Part shown: positions 51,124 to 59,172 of the stretch, piece by piece
Layout: the number at the start of each line of letters is the position of its first letter
How positions within the stretch are numbered: position 1 is the first letter of the stretch
DNA from: Paludibacteraceae bacterium
Lineage (GTDB): Bacteria > Bacteroidota > Bacteroidia > Bacteroidales > Paludibacteraceae
Reading direction: 5' to 3'
DNA: 64,000 nucleotides
Assembly (NCBI GenBank): GCA_024401645.1
Contig: JAKSKR010000007.1
Span: 36,039 to 100,038, forward strand
Made by a program: the position numbers and the translations under genes
Notes under the pieces: generated by a model
Seen by the model: the letters and a program-made list of their open reading frames with translations, nothing else
What the model was told of the DNA's origin: nothing
Database searches by the model: none

Positions 51124-52092
51124 ATGATGACGCAAAAAAAGAAGGTCTTAATCTCTTACCGCTTGTTGGATGAGGGATTGGAAGAACTAAAAGATAAGTT
51201 TGAAGTGACCATGCCACAAGATAAGTCTTTCACGAAGGAGGAATTGATGGCACTATTACCCGAATACGATGCCCTTCTCAGCAACTTTACGCTGACGGTG
51301 GATAAGGATTTGATTGATGCTGGTGGCGATAGACTGAAAATTATTTCGAACTATGCCGTGGGCTTCAATAACATCGATGTCGACTATGCACGCCAAAAGG
51401 GTATTGCTGTCTGCAACACGCCCGACCCTGTAATAGAACCGACTGCCGAATTGGCTTATGCCCTTATGGGGTGTGCGGCCCGCCGTTTGGCTGAAGACGA
51501 CCGCAAGTTGCGCATACCGGGTGCCCTAAAGTGGGGGACGTTCGAGAACCTTGGCTTGGGCATGTTTGGTAAGACCTTGGGCATTGTGGGTATGGGACGC
51601 ATTGGTCAGGCCATTGCCCGCCGTGCTGTGGCTGGGGGCATGCGTGTGGTTTACTATAACCGTCACCAACTTGGTGCCGACATTGAACAGAAATACGGTG
51701 CTACCTATATGTCGCTAGACGACTTGCTGAAATGTTCAGACTTCATCAGCTTGAGCACTCCGCTAACCAACGAAACCCGTCACCTAATCGACGCCAGGGC
51801 TCTGTCGCTTATGAAACCCACTGCCATCCTAGTCAATACGGCACGTGGCGCGGTAATAGACGAGAAGGCTTTGGCCGATGCACTTCGTAACCACACCATA
51901 AAGGGTGCGGCTCTCGACGTGTTCGAAAACGAACCGGTCATTACCGACGAGTTGTATCAGCTCGACAATGTAGTGCTTTCGCCGCACTGTGGCACGGCCA
52001 CGGTCGATGCCCGCATCGACATGGCGCGTTTCGCATCGCAGAACATCATCAATTTCTTTGCCGGCTCCGGTAGGGTTTGCAGGGTAGACTGA
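51124..52092 (+). CDS. NAD(P)-dependent D-2-hydroxyacid dehydrogenase
   Basis: 322 residues. Rossmann signature GIVGMGRIGQAIARR (about 157-171), substrate Arg in NTARGAVID, catalytic Glu in DVFENEP and His in LSPHCGTAT. The family reduces 2-keto acids; the arrangement most resembles glyoxylate/hydroxypyruvate reductases, although D-lactate or phosphoglycerate dehydrogenases share it. Two adjacent ATGs (51124, 51127) are equally possible starts. A monocistronic unit ending at a long perfect hairpin. Confidence 0.85.
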   Translation: MMTQKKKVLISYRLLDEGLEELKDKFEVTMPQDKSFTKEELMALLPEYDALLSNFTLTVDKDLIDAGGDRLKIISNYAVGFNNIDVDYARQKGIAVCNTPDPVIEPTAELAYALMGCAARRLAEDDRKLRIPGALKWGTFENLGLGMFGKTLGIVGMGRIGQAIARRAVAGGMRVVYYNRHQLGADIEQKYGATYMSLDDLLKCSDFISLSTPLTNETRHLIDARALSLMKPTAILVNTARGAVIDEKALADALRNHTIKGAALDVFENEPVITDELYQLDNVVLSPHCGTATVDARIDMARFASQNIINFFAGSGRVCRVD

Positions 52093-52112
52093 CGTACTCG
52101 TCTAATAAAGTT

Positions 52113-52170
52113 AAAGTTGAGATTATTGGCAAAGTGATGTTTTTTGCCGATAATCTCAACTTTTTTTGTG
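52113..52170 (+). terminator. Long-stem terminator of the dehydrogenase gene
   Basis: An about 20-bp stem with one mismatch (AAAGTTGAGATTATTGGCAA against TTGCCGATAATCTCAACTTT) followed by TTTTG. Lies between convergent genes. Confidence 0.85.
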
Positions 52171-52192
52171 GACTTAAATATTTTGAGCCGGA

Positions 52193-53017
52193 CTATTTCA
52201 TGTTGTCGGACTCAATCTGTTGTATGATTTCTTTCAAGATGGGTTCGTCGAAGGCGATGTCGATGCTTTTGCCTGTAATGCTACCTTTGTAGGAATAGTG
52301 TAAGACGTGCTTTACTTCCACCAATTTTTTCAGGAACGAATAAACTGCCAGGCCCTGTGTGCGCAGCTGTGTCTTGTTTATCTGCGTCAGTATTAGATCA
52401 AAGTTTTCCATTTGACCTAGCTTGAAATCTTCGTTTTCCTTAATGGTGTAGCTGTATACAAAGTCGGTCTTGGTAAGGTAACAACTGTCAAGAACGGTGT
52501 ATTCGTCCAACTGTATAGGCGTGGTCTTGTTTATGTTGTCTATTTGTATTTGTAGTGCCTTTATGGTCTCTTCATGCACCATTTCTGGCGTCATTGCTAT
52601 CTTGGCTTTTATTTCGTCGGCTGTTAGGTTGACAATGGTTTCTTGCCCGGGGTTGGTCTTAAAGCGGATGACGAATGTTAAACCGATACCATTTTCAATG
52701 AAAGGGGATAGGGCTTTGCCGGTAGGCGCAATGTTCAGCAAGAATGCCTCTTTCAGCTTATCTGCTGGAAGTGATGAAAATTGTTTTTCGTATGCCCCTT
52801 CAACAACCAGCACCAGGCGAAAGGCGTTGCCAGAAACTGCCATCTCGGTAATGTAGCCTACATTGCCAAAAGCCATTGGCAGCTGAAAATTTTCCAATTC
52901 CTTGTTTATCTCAAACGCATCTTTTTGCTTGTCTTCGCTTTTTTGAATTTTTGCCGCATATCCGTTGGTGGCAATTGCTGCGGCTATAACGAGTAAGAGG
53001 TATTTTAATTTCTTCAT
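52193..53017 (-). CDS. Exported protein of unknown function (274 aa)
   Basis: A signal peptide (MKKLKYLLLVIAAAIATNGYA) precedes a soluble, mixed alpha/beta protein. The first half (about 40-145) has strands such as ITEMAVSGNAFRLVLVV and GIGLTFVIRFKTNPGQE with one long helix. The second half (TVLDSCYLTKTDFVYSYTIKEN, GLAVYSFLKKLVEVKHVLHYSY) shows a similar order of strands and helix, suggesting an internal duplication. No family is recognised. Single gene, convergent with the dehydrogenase. Confidence 0.75.
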   Translation of the reverse strand: MKKLKYLLLVIAAAIATNGYAAKIQKSEDKQKDAFEINKELENFQLPMAFGNVGYITEMAVSGNAFRLVLVVEGAYEKQFSSLPADKLKEAFLLNIAPTGKALSPFIENGIGLTFVIRFKTNPGQETIVNLTADEIKAKIAMTPEMVHEETIKALQIQIDNINKTTPIQLDEYTVLDSCYLTKTDFVYSYTIKENEDFKLGQMENFDLILTQINKTQLRTQGLAVYSFLKKLVEVKHVLHYSYKGSITGKSIDIAFDEPILKEIIQQIESDNMK

Positions 53018-53202
53018 GGTTTTTCCTTAACAAAACATTTGTGTACAAATGTAGGTGTTTTCGCTCATAATGCGCTTATTCGCCCGCTAAATAAATGTTT
53101 GTACTGATACTTTTTTCAGCAGTTACGGTTGCTTACGTAAGGAATTTGTTTTAAAACGTGCGTCTAAACGTTTAATTGATATGTAATTCCAAAAATGATG
53201 TG

Positions 53203-53210
53203 TAACTTTG
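53203..53210 (+). promoter_or_regulatory. -7 box for the 53250 gene
   Basis: TAACTTTG, 39 bases before the ATG at 53250. Confidence 0.5.
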
Positions 53211-53249
53211 CATACTGGCTTATTGCCAATAACACAAATTAACCGTTTT

Positions 53250-54092
53250 ATGAGAAAATTTTTTTTATGTTTAGCAACTATGTCTATGGCGTTTGCTAAC
53301 ACCTATGCTGAATCGCCAAAGGGAAATGTTGAAGATGGTAACGACTCTTATTGGAAGTGGATTACTTCTGAACAGCCCCATTGGTCCGACGTTAGATGCT
53401 ATACCTACCTGAATCACCCTGGCTACATGGTTTACCCACACGGAAAACCTACTTGCCAAGATTGCTCAAACCTGTCTATCGACGAACAGTTCAAAATGTT
53501 GAGCGTTTATGACGAATATTTCAACTTGGTTCGTATTGTGAAGGTTAAGCAGGAATGGTTGAGCGAAGGCCTTCATTCTGCGCTCGACGATTTGAAGAAG
53601 ATTCCGCTCCAGCTAGAATATGCGGCCAACCGCAATGGCATTAAGGACAAGCCTTCTGCCAACACGGTTTATGCCGTTGAAAACCTTATTGGCTTGCGTA
53701 ACGACGAGGAACGCCTCAAGGCTTTGTCGCTCGAATTCAGCTTGAAGTCTTACGCAAAGGGCAATGCTTCCATGCAGGCACAGATGTCTGCCGAGGAAAA
53801 GCAACAACTCGACGATGACTGGTATCGCCTCAACAAGATGGACATTAAGGGCCAGAAAAAGGCTCATAAGGCAAAGATGGACGACGAAAAGGCTAACGAT
53901 TGGTACGACCAGGCTTTTGTAGACCTCAACGTTGAAGGCTACAAGGTGAAGGAAATCACCCGCATCGACGACCTTTCGTTCATGGTTTTGATGCAGAACG
54001 ACAAGACCGGCAAGGAATGCAAGGCTAAACTCACTTTCTATCAGGAAAAGTTGGGCAAGTTTGGTGTAAAGTATAAGGTATCGGCTATGTAA
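53250..54092 (+). CDS. Secreted protein of unknown function (280 aa)
   Basis: I start at the ATG 53250, which opens a signal peptide (MRKFFLCLATMSMAFANTYA); a TTG 42 bases upstream overlaps the -7 box and is unlikely. The mature part begins with an aromatic-rich region (DSYWKWITSEQPHWSDVRCY) and a CQDC pair, followed by long charged helices (about 100-215; KKAHKAKMDDEKANDWYD) and a short beta tail. No domain is recognised. It is a single gene closed by a strong terminator. Confidence 0.75.
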   Translation: MRKFFLCLATMSMAFANTYAESPKGNVEDGNDSYWKWITSEQPHWSDVRCYTYLNHPGYMVYPHGKPTCQDCSNLSIDEQFKMLSVYDEYFNLVRIVKVKQEWLSEGLHSALDDLKKIPLQLEYAANRNGIKDKPSANTVYAVENLIGLRNDEERLKALSLEFSLKSYAKGNASMQAQMSAEEKQQLDDDWYRLNKMDIKGQKKAHKAKMDDEKANDWYDQAFVDLNVEGYKVKEITRIDDLSFMVLMQNDKTGKECKAKLTFYQEKLGKFGVKYKVSAM

Positions 54093-54144
54093 TTTACTCC
54101 ATTTTTGGTTGCGAATAATGCAGCCAGACTGGCCAGAAACATAA

Positions 54145-54180
54145 AAAAATCCCGACCGCAATGTGTGGCCGGGATTTTTT
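54145..54180. terminator. Bidirectional terminator between convergent genes
   Basis: AAAAATCCCGACC pairs with GGCCGGGATTTTT, with A-runs on one side and T-runs on the other. Confidence 0.85.
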
Positions 54181-54217
54181 TATGCTCGTAGGACTCTGTG
54201 TGCCCTATCTGCTCAAA

Positions 54218-55393
54218 TTAATGGTGGAACAAGCGAACGTGAGTGAACGCCATTGTCATGCCGTACTTGTCGCAAGTGTCAATAACATGGTCATCACGAA
54301 CAGAACCGCCTGGCTGTGCAATGAACTCAACACCACTCTTGTGTGCACGTTCAATGTTGTCGCCGAATGGGAAGAAGGCGTCAGAACCAAGAGCAACACC
54401 GCTCATCTGGTCAAGCCATGCACGCTTTTCTTCCTTTGTCAATACTGCAGGCTGTTCGGTGAAGAACTGCTGCCATGCGCCATCGCGTAGAACGTCGTCG
54501 TGTTCGTCTTCTGAAATGTATACGTCAATGGTGTTGTCGCGGTCTGCACGACGGATACCTTCCTTAAATGGCAAGCTCATAACTTTAGGGTGCTGACGCA
54601 ACCACCAGATGTCTGCCTTGTTGCCAGCCAAACGTGTGCAGTGGATGCGGCTCTGCTGACCAGCACCGATACCGATTGCCTGACCGTCCTTAACGTAGCA
54701 TACAGAGTTACTCTGGGTGTACTTCAAGGTGATGAGGGCGATGATGAGGTCGCGCTGTGCAGCCTCGCTCAAAGTCTTGCTCTTGGTTGGGAATTCAGTG
54801 AAAAGGCTCTTATCGATAACTACGTTGTTGTGGCCCTGCTCGAAGGTAACACCGTAAACCATCTTGGTTTCGAGTTCTGCAGGCTCGTAGTTCGGATCCA
54901 TCTTAATAACGCAGTAAGTACCCTTGCGCTTGTTCTTCAAAACCTCAAGGGCTTCTGGAGTGTAGTCTGGAGCAATAACACCGTCAGATACTTCGCGGTT
55001 GATGAGCTTTGCAGTCTGAACGTCGCAAGTGTCGCTCAATGCAATGAAGTCGCCGTAGCTACTCATGCGGTCGGCACCACGTGCACGAGCATATGCGTTT
55101 GCCATTGGGCTGAGCTCGCAGTCGTCAACGAAGTAAATCTTCTTCAAGGTGTCGCTCAAAGGTAGGCCTACTGCTGCACCTGCAGGGCTAACGTGCTTGA
55201 AAGATGCTGCTGCAGGAAGACCTGTTGCGGCTTTCAATTCCTTAACCAACTGCCAGCTGTTGAAAGCGTCGAGGAAGTTGATGTAACCAGGCTTGCCGTT
55301 GAGTACTTCAATAGGAAGTTCACCGTCAGCCATAAAGATGCGTGAAGGTTTCTGGTTGGGGTTGCAACCGTACTTCAATGCTAATTCTTTCAT
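54218..55393 (-). CDS. Stand-alone AICAR formyltransferase (PurH C-terminal domain type)
   Basis: 391 residues that correspond only to the transformylase part of PurH: ELALKYGCNPNQKPSRI, the catalytic Lys-His in AASFKHVSPAGAAVG, NREVSDGVIAPDYTPEAL, NSVCYVKDGQAIGIGAGQQSR and GSDAFFPFGDNI. The IMP cyclohydrolase domain is absent, so it would supply the formylation of AICAR with 10-formyl-THF in purine synthesis and leave ring closure to another protein. A single-gene unit with a TATATTTG box 33 bases upstream. Confidence 0.88.
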   Translation of the reverse strand: MKELALKYGCNPNQKPSRIFMADGELPIEVLNGKPGYINFLDAFNSWQLVKELKAATGLPAAASFKHVSPAGAAVGLPLSDTLKKIYFVDDCELSPMANAYARARGADRMSSYGDFIALSDTCDVQTAKLINREVSDGVIAPDYTPEALEVLKNKRKGTYCVIKMDPNYEPAELETKMVYGVTFEQGHNNVVIDKSLFTEFPTKSKTLSEAAQRDLIIALITLKYTQSNSVCYVKDGQAIGIGAGQQSRIHCTRLAGNKADIWWLRQHPKVMSLPFKEGIRRADRDNTIDVYISEDEHDDVLRDGAWQQFFTEQPAVLTKEEKRAWLDQMSGVALGSDAFFPFGDNIERAHKSGVEFIAQPGGSVRDDHVIDTCDKYGMTMAFTHVRLFHH

Positions 55394-55425
55394 TTGGTCG
55401 ATTGTATGTGATTATTAATTTGTTG

Positions 55426-55433
55426 CAAATATA
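55426..55433 (-). promoter_or_regulatory. -7 box for the AICAR formyltransferase gene
   Basis: TATATTTG on the minus strand, 33 bases before the ATG. Confidence 0.5.
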
Positions 55434-55454
55434 CTGAAAAAACTGTACTTGCTG

Positions 55455-57350
55455 TTAGCCAATTTCGCTCAATTCAAGCCAACGGTCCGTTTTTTCGTCA
55501 AGTTCCTTGCCAATTTCGCCTATGCGTTGGCTCTTGGCCAGCAAATCTTGGCCTTGCAGGGTGCCGCTGCTCAATTCTTCTTCAAGGGCTGCTTTCTCGG
55601 CTTCCAGTTGCTCAATGTCGGCTGTCAGCTGTTCCAGTTCCTTCTGTTCCTTGTAGGTTAGTTTGCGCGCACGGGTGGCTGCAGGGTTTCGGGTTTCCGT
55701 TGCAGGCTTGCCTGCTTGTTGTTTGGCAGCCTGTTCCTTCTCCTTGCGTTCCTGCTGTTGCTTTATTTCCTTGTACTCGCGGTAGTCGGAATAGTTGCCA
55801 GGGAAGTCTTGCACATCGGCCTGGCCGTGGAAGACCAGCAGGTGGTCAACCACCTTGTCCATAAAGTAGCGGTCGTGGCTGACTACGATGACGCAACCCT
55901 TAAAGTTTTGCAGGTAGTCTTCCAGCACGTTCAGGGTCATAATGTCCAGGTCGTTGGTCGGCTCGTCCAGCACCAGGAAGTTCGGGTTACGCATCAGCAC
56001 GGTACACAGGTACAGGCGTCGGCGTTCGCCACCACTCAACTTGTACACGTAGTCGTGTTGCTTTTCGGGGGTGAAAAGGAAGTGTTGAAGGAATTGGGCT
56101 ACGTTCAGTTTCCTGCCATCGCCCAGGTCAACGTTCTCGGCAATGCTCTGCACGGCATCAATCACCTTCATCTGTTCGTCAAACTGCATGCCTTGCTGGC
56201 TGAAGTAGCCGAAGCGGATGGTTTCACCCAAGTCTATGGTACCGCTGTCGGGTTGCTCGTCGCCAACAATCATCTTCACGAAGGTCGATTTCCCGGTACC
56301 GTTGTTGCCAACAATACCCATCTTCTCGTAGCGGCCGAAGTTGTAGTAGAAGTTGTCGAGAATCTTAATGTCGCCAAATGCCTTGCTGATGTATTTTGCT
56401 TCGAAAATCTTGCTGCCAATGTAGCTGGCTTTCACTTCCAGCTGCACGCCGCCGGTCTGTTTGCGTTGCTTCACCTTTTCTTCCAGTTCGTTGAAGGCGT
56501 CAATGCGGTACTGTGCCTTTGTGCCACGGGCTTGTGGCTGTCGGCGCATCCAGTCCAGTTCCTTGCGGTAAAGGTTGTTGGCGCGTGCCAGTTCGGCATT
56601 CATCTGCTCCTGTCTTTCCTGGTGTTTCTCTAGGTAGTACGAGTAGTTTCCGTGGTAGCTGTATAGTTGTTGGTTGTCTATTTCCAGAATGTGGCTGCAC
56701 ACGCGGTCAAGGAAGTAACGGTCGTGTGTTACCATTAAGAGAGCCATGCGCGAGTTGCGCAGGTAGTCTTCCAACCATTCCACCATGGCAAGGTCCAAGT
56801 GGTTGGTCGGCTCGTCTAGGATGAGCAGTTCTGGCTCCATAATCAGCACATTGGCAAGTGCCACGCGCTTCAGCTGTCCACCGCTCAAGTTGTCAACCTT
56901 TTGGTCTAGGTGGTGAATGTTCAGCTTGCCCAGAATCTGCTTAATGCGGGTTTCATAGTCCCATGCCTTCAGGCTGTCCATCATGGCCATGGCCTCGCTC
57001 ATTTCCTCCACGTCTTCGGGGTGGAGCAGGGCTTTCTCGTAGCGGGCAATGGCTTTCACCTGCTCGCTGTTGCTGTGCAGGCAGGCTTGCAGCACGGTCA
57101 TCCCTTCCGGAAAGTGTGGGTCTTGTGGCAGAATGCCGACAACAAGGTCGCGTTTGAACGAAATGCTACCGCTGTCGTAGGGCTCCTTACCCGCAATTAT
57201 GTTCATCAGGGTGGTCTTTCCTGCACCGTTGCGGGCCACAATGGCAATGCGCTCGCATTCGCTAATGCCGAAAGAGATGTTGTGGAAAAGGACCTTCTGC
57301 CCAAACGACTTGGTCAGGTCTTCAACTTGCAAGTATGACGGATTTGCCAT
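55455..57350 (-). CDS. ABC-F family ATPase, Uup-like
   Basis: 631 residues with two ABC domains and no membrane segment. Walker A1 ARNGAGKTT, signature LSGGQLKRVALANVL and Walker B LLILDEPTNHLDLAMVEWLE in the first; GNNGTGKSTFVKM, LSGGERRRLYLC and LVLDEPTNDLDIMTLNVLE in the second. A linker helix pair lies at about 235-300, and a Lys/Glu-rich coiled coil closes the protein (about 545-631; ELEQLTADIEQLEAEKAALE), as in Uup. ABC-F proteins act on the ribosome or, for Uup, on DNA/ribosome-related intermediates. Own TATCTTTG box. Confidence 0.87.
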   Translation of the reverse strand: MANPSYLQVEDLTKSFGQKVLFHNISFGISECERIAIVARNGAGKTTLMNIIAGKEPYDSGSISFKRDLVVGILPQDPHFPEGMTVLQACLHSNSEQVKAIARYEKALLHPEDVEEMSEAMAMMDSLKAWDYETRIKQILGKLNIHHLDQKVDNLSGGQLKRVALANVLIMEPELLILDEPTNHLDLAMVEWLEDYLRNSRMALLMVTHDRYFLDRVCSHILEIDNQQLYSYHGNYSYYLEKHQERQEQMNAELARANNLYRKELDWMRRQPQARGTKAQYRIDAFNELEEKVKQRKQTGGVQLEVKASYIGSKIFEAKYISKAFGDIKILDNFYYNFGRYEKMGIVGNNGTGKSTFVKMIVGDEQPDSGTIDLGETIRFGYFSQQGMQFDEQMKVIDAVQSIAENVDLGDGRKLNVAQFLQHFLFTPEKQHDYVYKLSGGERRRLYLCTVLMRNPNFLVLDEPTNDLDIMTLNVLEDYLQNFKGCVIVVSHDRYFMDKVVDHLLVFHGQADVQDFPGNYSDYREYKEIKQQQERKEKEQAAKQQAGKPATETRNPAATRARKLTYKEQKELEQLTADIEQLEAEKAALEEELSSGTLQGQDLLAKSQRIGEIGKELDEKTDRWLELSEIG

Positions 57351-57380
57351 TTTGTTGTTCTTCTTTTTTGTTTCTGCCTA

Positions 57381-57388
57381 CAAAGATA
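57381..57388 (-). promoter_or_regulatory. -7 box for the ABC-F gene
   Basis: TATCTTTG on the minus strand, 31 bases before the ATG. Confidence 0.5.
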
Positions 57389-57416
57389 GTTGTTTCGCCC
57401 AAGCCTGACAAACAAA

Positions 57417-57447
57417 AAGCGCAGCCCCACGTGGTGGAGTTGCGCTT
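57417..57447 (-). terminator. Terminator of the small membrane protein gene
   Basis: AAAGCGCAGCCCCAC pairs with GTGGTGGAGTTGCGCTT and is followed on the minus strand by TTTTTG. Confidence 0.75.
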
Positions 57448-57476
57448 GTCTTGTCCAACATCGGCAAGTTGCCTTC

Positions 57477-57638
57477 TTATCTGTTCTTAATCCAGTTCAT
57501 GATGCATGGTACAATCACTGCTGCAACCAAAAGGATGATTGCAATAAAAAGAAGAGTGTTTTCTGTTGTTCCAGAAACATAGAAAATGACTAGAACCAAA
57601 GCGGCAGCCAATGCTAAAAATGAGCCTAAATATTTCAT
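57477..57638 (-). CDS. Small two-TM membrane protein (53 aa)
   Basis: I start at the ATG 57638, giving 53 residues: MKYLGSFLALAAALVLVIFY, a short polar turn (SGTTENT), then LLFIAIILLVAAVIVPCIMN and a basic end (WIKNR). The layout of two helices with a short loop is that of a membrane hairpin. The longer frame upstream (to 57734) is of basic, unlikely composition and was rejected. Own terminator. Function unknown; stress-related hairpin proteins look similar, but nothing specific supports that. Confidence 0.7.
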   Translation of the reverse strand: MKYLGSFLALAAALVLVIFYVSGTTENTLLFIAIILLVAAVIVPCIMNWIKNR

Positions 57639-57803
57639 TGATAATCTATTTTTATTTCTATTCGTTGGTATGGCAGTTCGCTTGTGGCTATTAAGACCAC
57701 AGTTTCTGCTATATTCAATATGCAAATAACGCATTTATTTTCCGAAATGGAAAATTTTTTGTTGTTTAATTTTTTGCTCTCTTAATTTTTCTGCCTTTTT
57801 CTT

Positions 57804-57811
57804 TATATTTG
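57804..57811 (+). promoter_or_regulatory. -7 box for the FMN-binding lipoprotein gene
   Basis: TATATTTG, 31 bases before the ATG at 57843. Confidence 0.5.
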
Positions 57812-57842
57812 TGTCAATTCAGAAAATAAAATAATTGAGATT

Positions 57843-58232
57843 ATGAGAGTTCCATTCCTTGCTCAAACTGCAGTGCTTGTGGCTGCTTTGGGGTGCGTGG
57901 CTTGTTCCGATTCCAACATGCAGAAAGACGGTGACGGCAATTATGTGGTGAACACTACCGAATTGGGTAAAGATATTAAGGGCTATGTCGGTCAAACCCC
58001 GCTTAACGTGACCATCAATCCCAATGGCGTCATTGTAAAGGTGGAAGCGTTGCAGAACAGCGAGACTCCCGATTTTTTCCGCCCTGTTGAAGAAAAACTC
58101 CTGAAACAGCTCGAAGGCAAGAACTCAACAACCATCGATGCGGTCGACGGCGTTAGCGGTGCCACTTTTTCTAGCCGCGCCGTTCTTAAGAACACCAAGG
58201 CTGCGCTCGACTATTACCATGCGCATAAGTAA
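57843..58232 (+). CDS. FMN-binding-domain lipoprotein (129 aa)
   Basis: Lipoprotein signal (MRVPFLAQTAVLVAALGCVAC) then an FMN_bind domain (about 45-125): GYVGQTPLNVTINPNGVIVKVEA and VDGVSGATFSSRAVLKNT. The D-x-x-S-G-A-T motif is the covalent flavinylation site, in which ApbE links FMN to the Thr (by family knowledge from RnfG/NqrC). A short soluble flavoprotein on a lipid anchor would act in extracytoplasmic electron transfer. The barrel-protein gene begins 29 bases downstream and is probably co-transcribed. Confidence 0.82.
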   Translation: MRVPFLAQTAVLVAALGCVACSDSNMQKDGDGNYVVNTTELGKDIKGYVGQTPLNVTINPNGVIVKVEALQNSETPDFFRPVEEKLLKQLEGKNSTTIDAVDGVSGATFSSRAVLKNTKAALDYYHAHK

Positions 58233-58261
58233 CCCGTTTGTTATTTGAATTCTGTTTGCCT

Positions 58262-59116
58262 ATGCGGTGGTTCTCTCTGCTCCTATTTTTATTGTTTGGG
58301 CTTTCGGCAGGCGCGGTTAGCCCCAAGGGTGGAGTGGCAGATGTTCAGGTGGCAGGTGGAGGCCAGTCCTTGCTCTACCAACCCAAGTCTGCCAACCTCA
58401 TAAACGGTGGTGAGGCATATAGCTTGGGTACAGCCAAGCTGAATTTCGGCGGTAGCCTAGGAACCTTATTCAATTGGTATGGAAAGAAGGGCGTTGGTGT
58501 CCAGTGTGGTGTGCGTCTCAATCTGTTGCGCACAACTTGCCAGCTCGACAGCGTTGCCCAGTCGGCGGCTTCCGACGCCGTTAACGGACTCCACTATGTG
58601 CAGTTGGTCCGTTTTAACCATTGGCAAGAAGAGCAGACCTGTGTGGCGCTGTCAGTCCCTGTTGGGTTGGCATATCGCAAGCCGTTAGGTTCAAGTCTAG
58701 ATTTCTACTCGGCTGCGGGACTCGAATTTCTCTTGCCCTTGTCGTCGCATTATAAGGTTACTGGTGGCGATGCCGACATTTCGGCTTATTATGCCGATTA
58801 CGATGTCTTGCTCCAAAATCTGCCGGCTCACAACCTCGCTAGGGTAGACGGACGTCCTAGCGGAAAGTTCAACATGAGTGTTGGTCTGTCTGCTTATGCC
58901 GATGCTGGCGTGCGTTACCATTTCTATAATCTCGATGCCAGTGCGGCGCTCTATGCTGGCTATGGTTTGCTGAATATGTACGACGAAGGCGACGGGGCTG
59001 GCATTTTCAATCCCCAAAACGAATATAGCGGGGTGTTGGGCTCCACATTGGTCCATAGTCTTCACCACCTGTCTTTTGGTGTTAGGCTCGGTGTCTCGTT
59101 GCCGTTGCGAAGGTAG
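58262..59116 (+). CDS. Outer-membrane beta-barrel protein of unknown function (284 aa)
   Basis: I take the ATG at 58262, which opens a signal peptide (MRWFSLLLFLLFGLSAGAVS); an ATG-less TTG extension upstream was rejected. The mature part alternates hydrophobic and polar residues in strands of barrel type (AKLNFGGSLGTLFNWYGKKG, CVALSVPVGLAYRKPLG, LDFYSAAGLEFLLPL, FNMSVGLSAYADAGVRYHFY, LSFGVRLGVSLPLRR). No family is recognised beyond outer-membrane beta-barrel. It follows the FMN-binding lipoprotein. Confidence 0.75.
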   Translation: MRWFSLLLFLLFGLSAGAVSPKGGVADVQVAGGGQSLLYQPKSANLINGGEAYSLGTAKLNFGGSLGTLFNWYGKKGVGVQCGVRLNLLRTTCQLDSVAQSAASDAVNGLHYVQLVRFNHWQEEQTCVALSVPVGLAYRKPLGSSLDFYSAAGLEFLLPLSSHYKVTGGDADISAYYADYDVLLQNLPAHNLARVDGRPSGKFNMSVGLSAYADAGVRYHFYNLDASAALYAGYGLLNMYDEGDGAGIFNPQNEYSGVLGSTLVHSLHHLSFGVRLGVSLPLRR

Positions 59117-59141
59117 ATTACTAATAAACCCAAAAAATTAG

Positions 59142-59149
59142 TATCTTTG
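59142..59149 (+). promoter_or_regulatory. -7 box for the Rpn gene
   Basis: TATCTTTG, 24 bases before the ATG at 59173. Confidence 0.55.
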
Positions 59150-59172
59150 CTAAAATTCAAAAACTTGGTCTT

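Noticed and set aside
55716..56633. 305-codon ORF opposite the ABC-F gene
   Set aside because: Shadow frame; the ABC-F motifs on the minus strand are complete.
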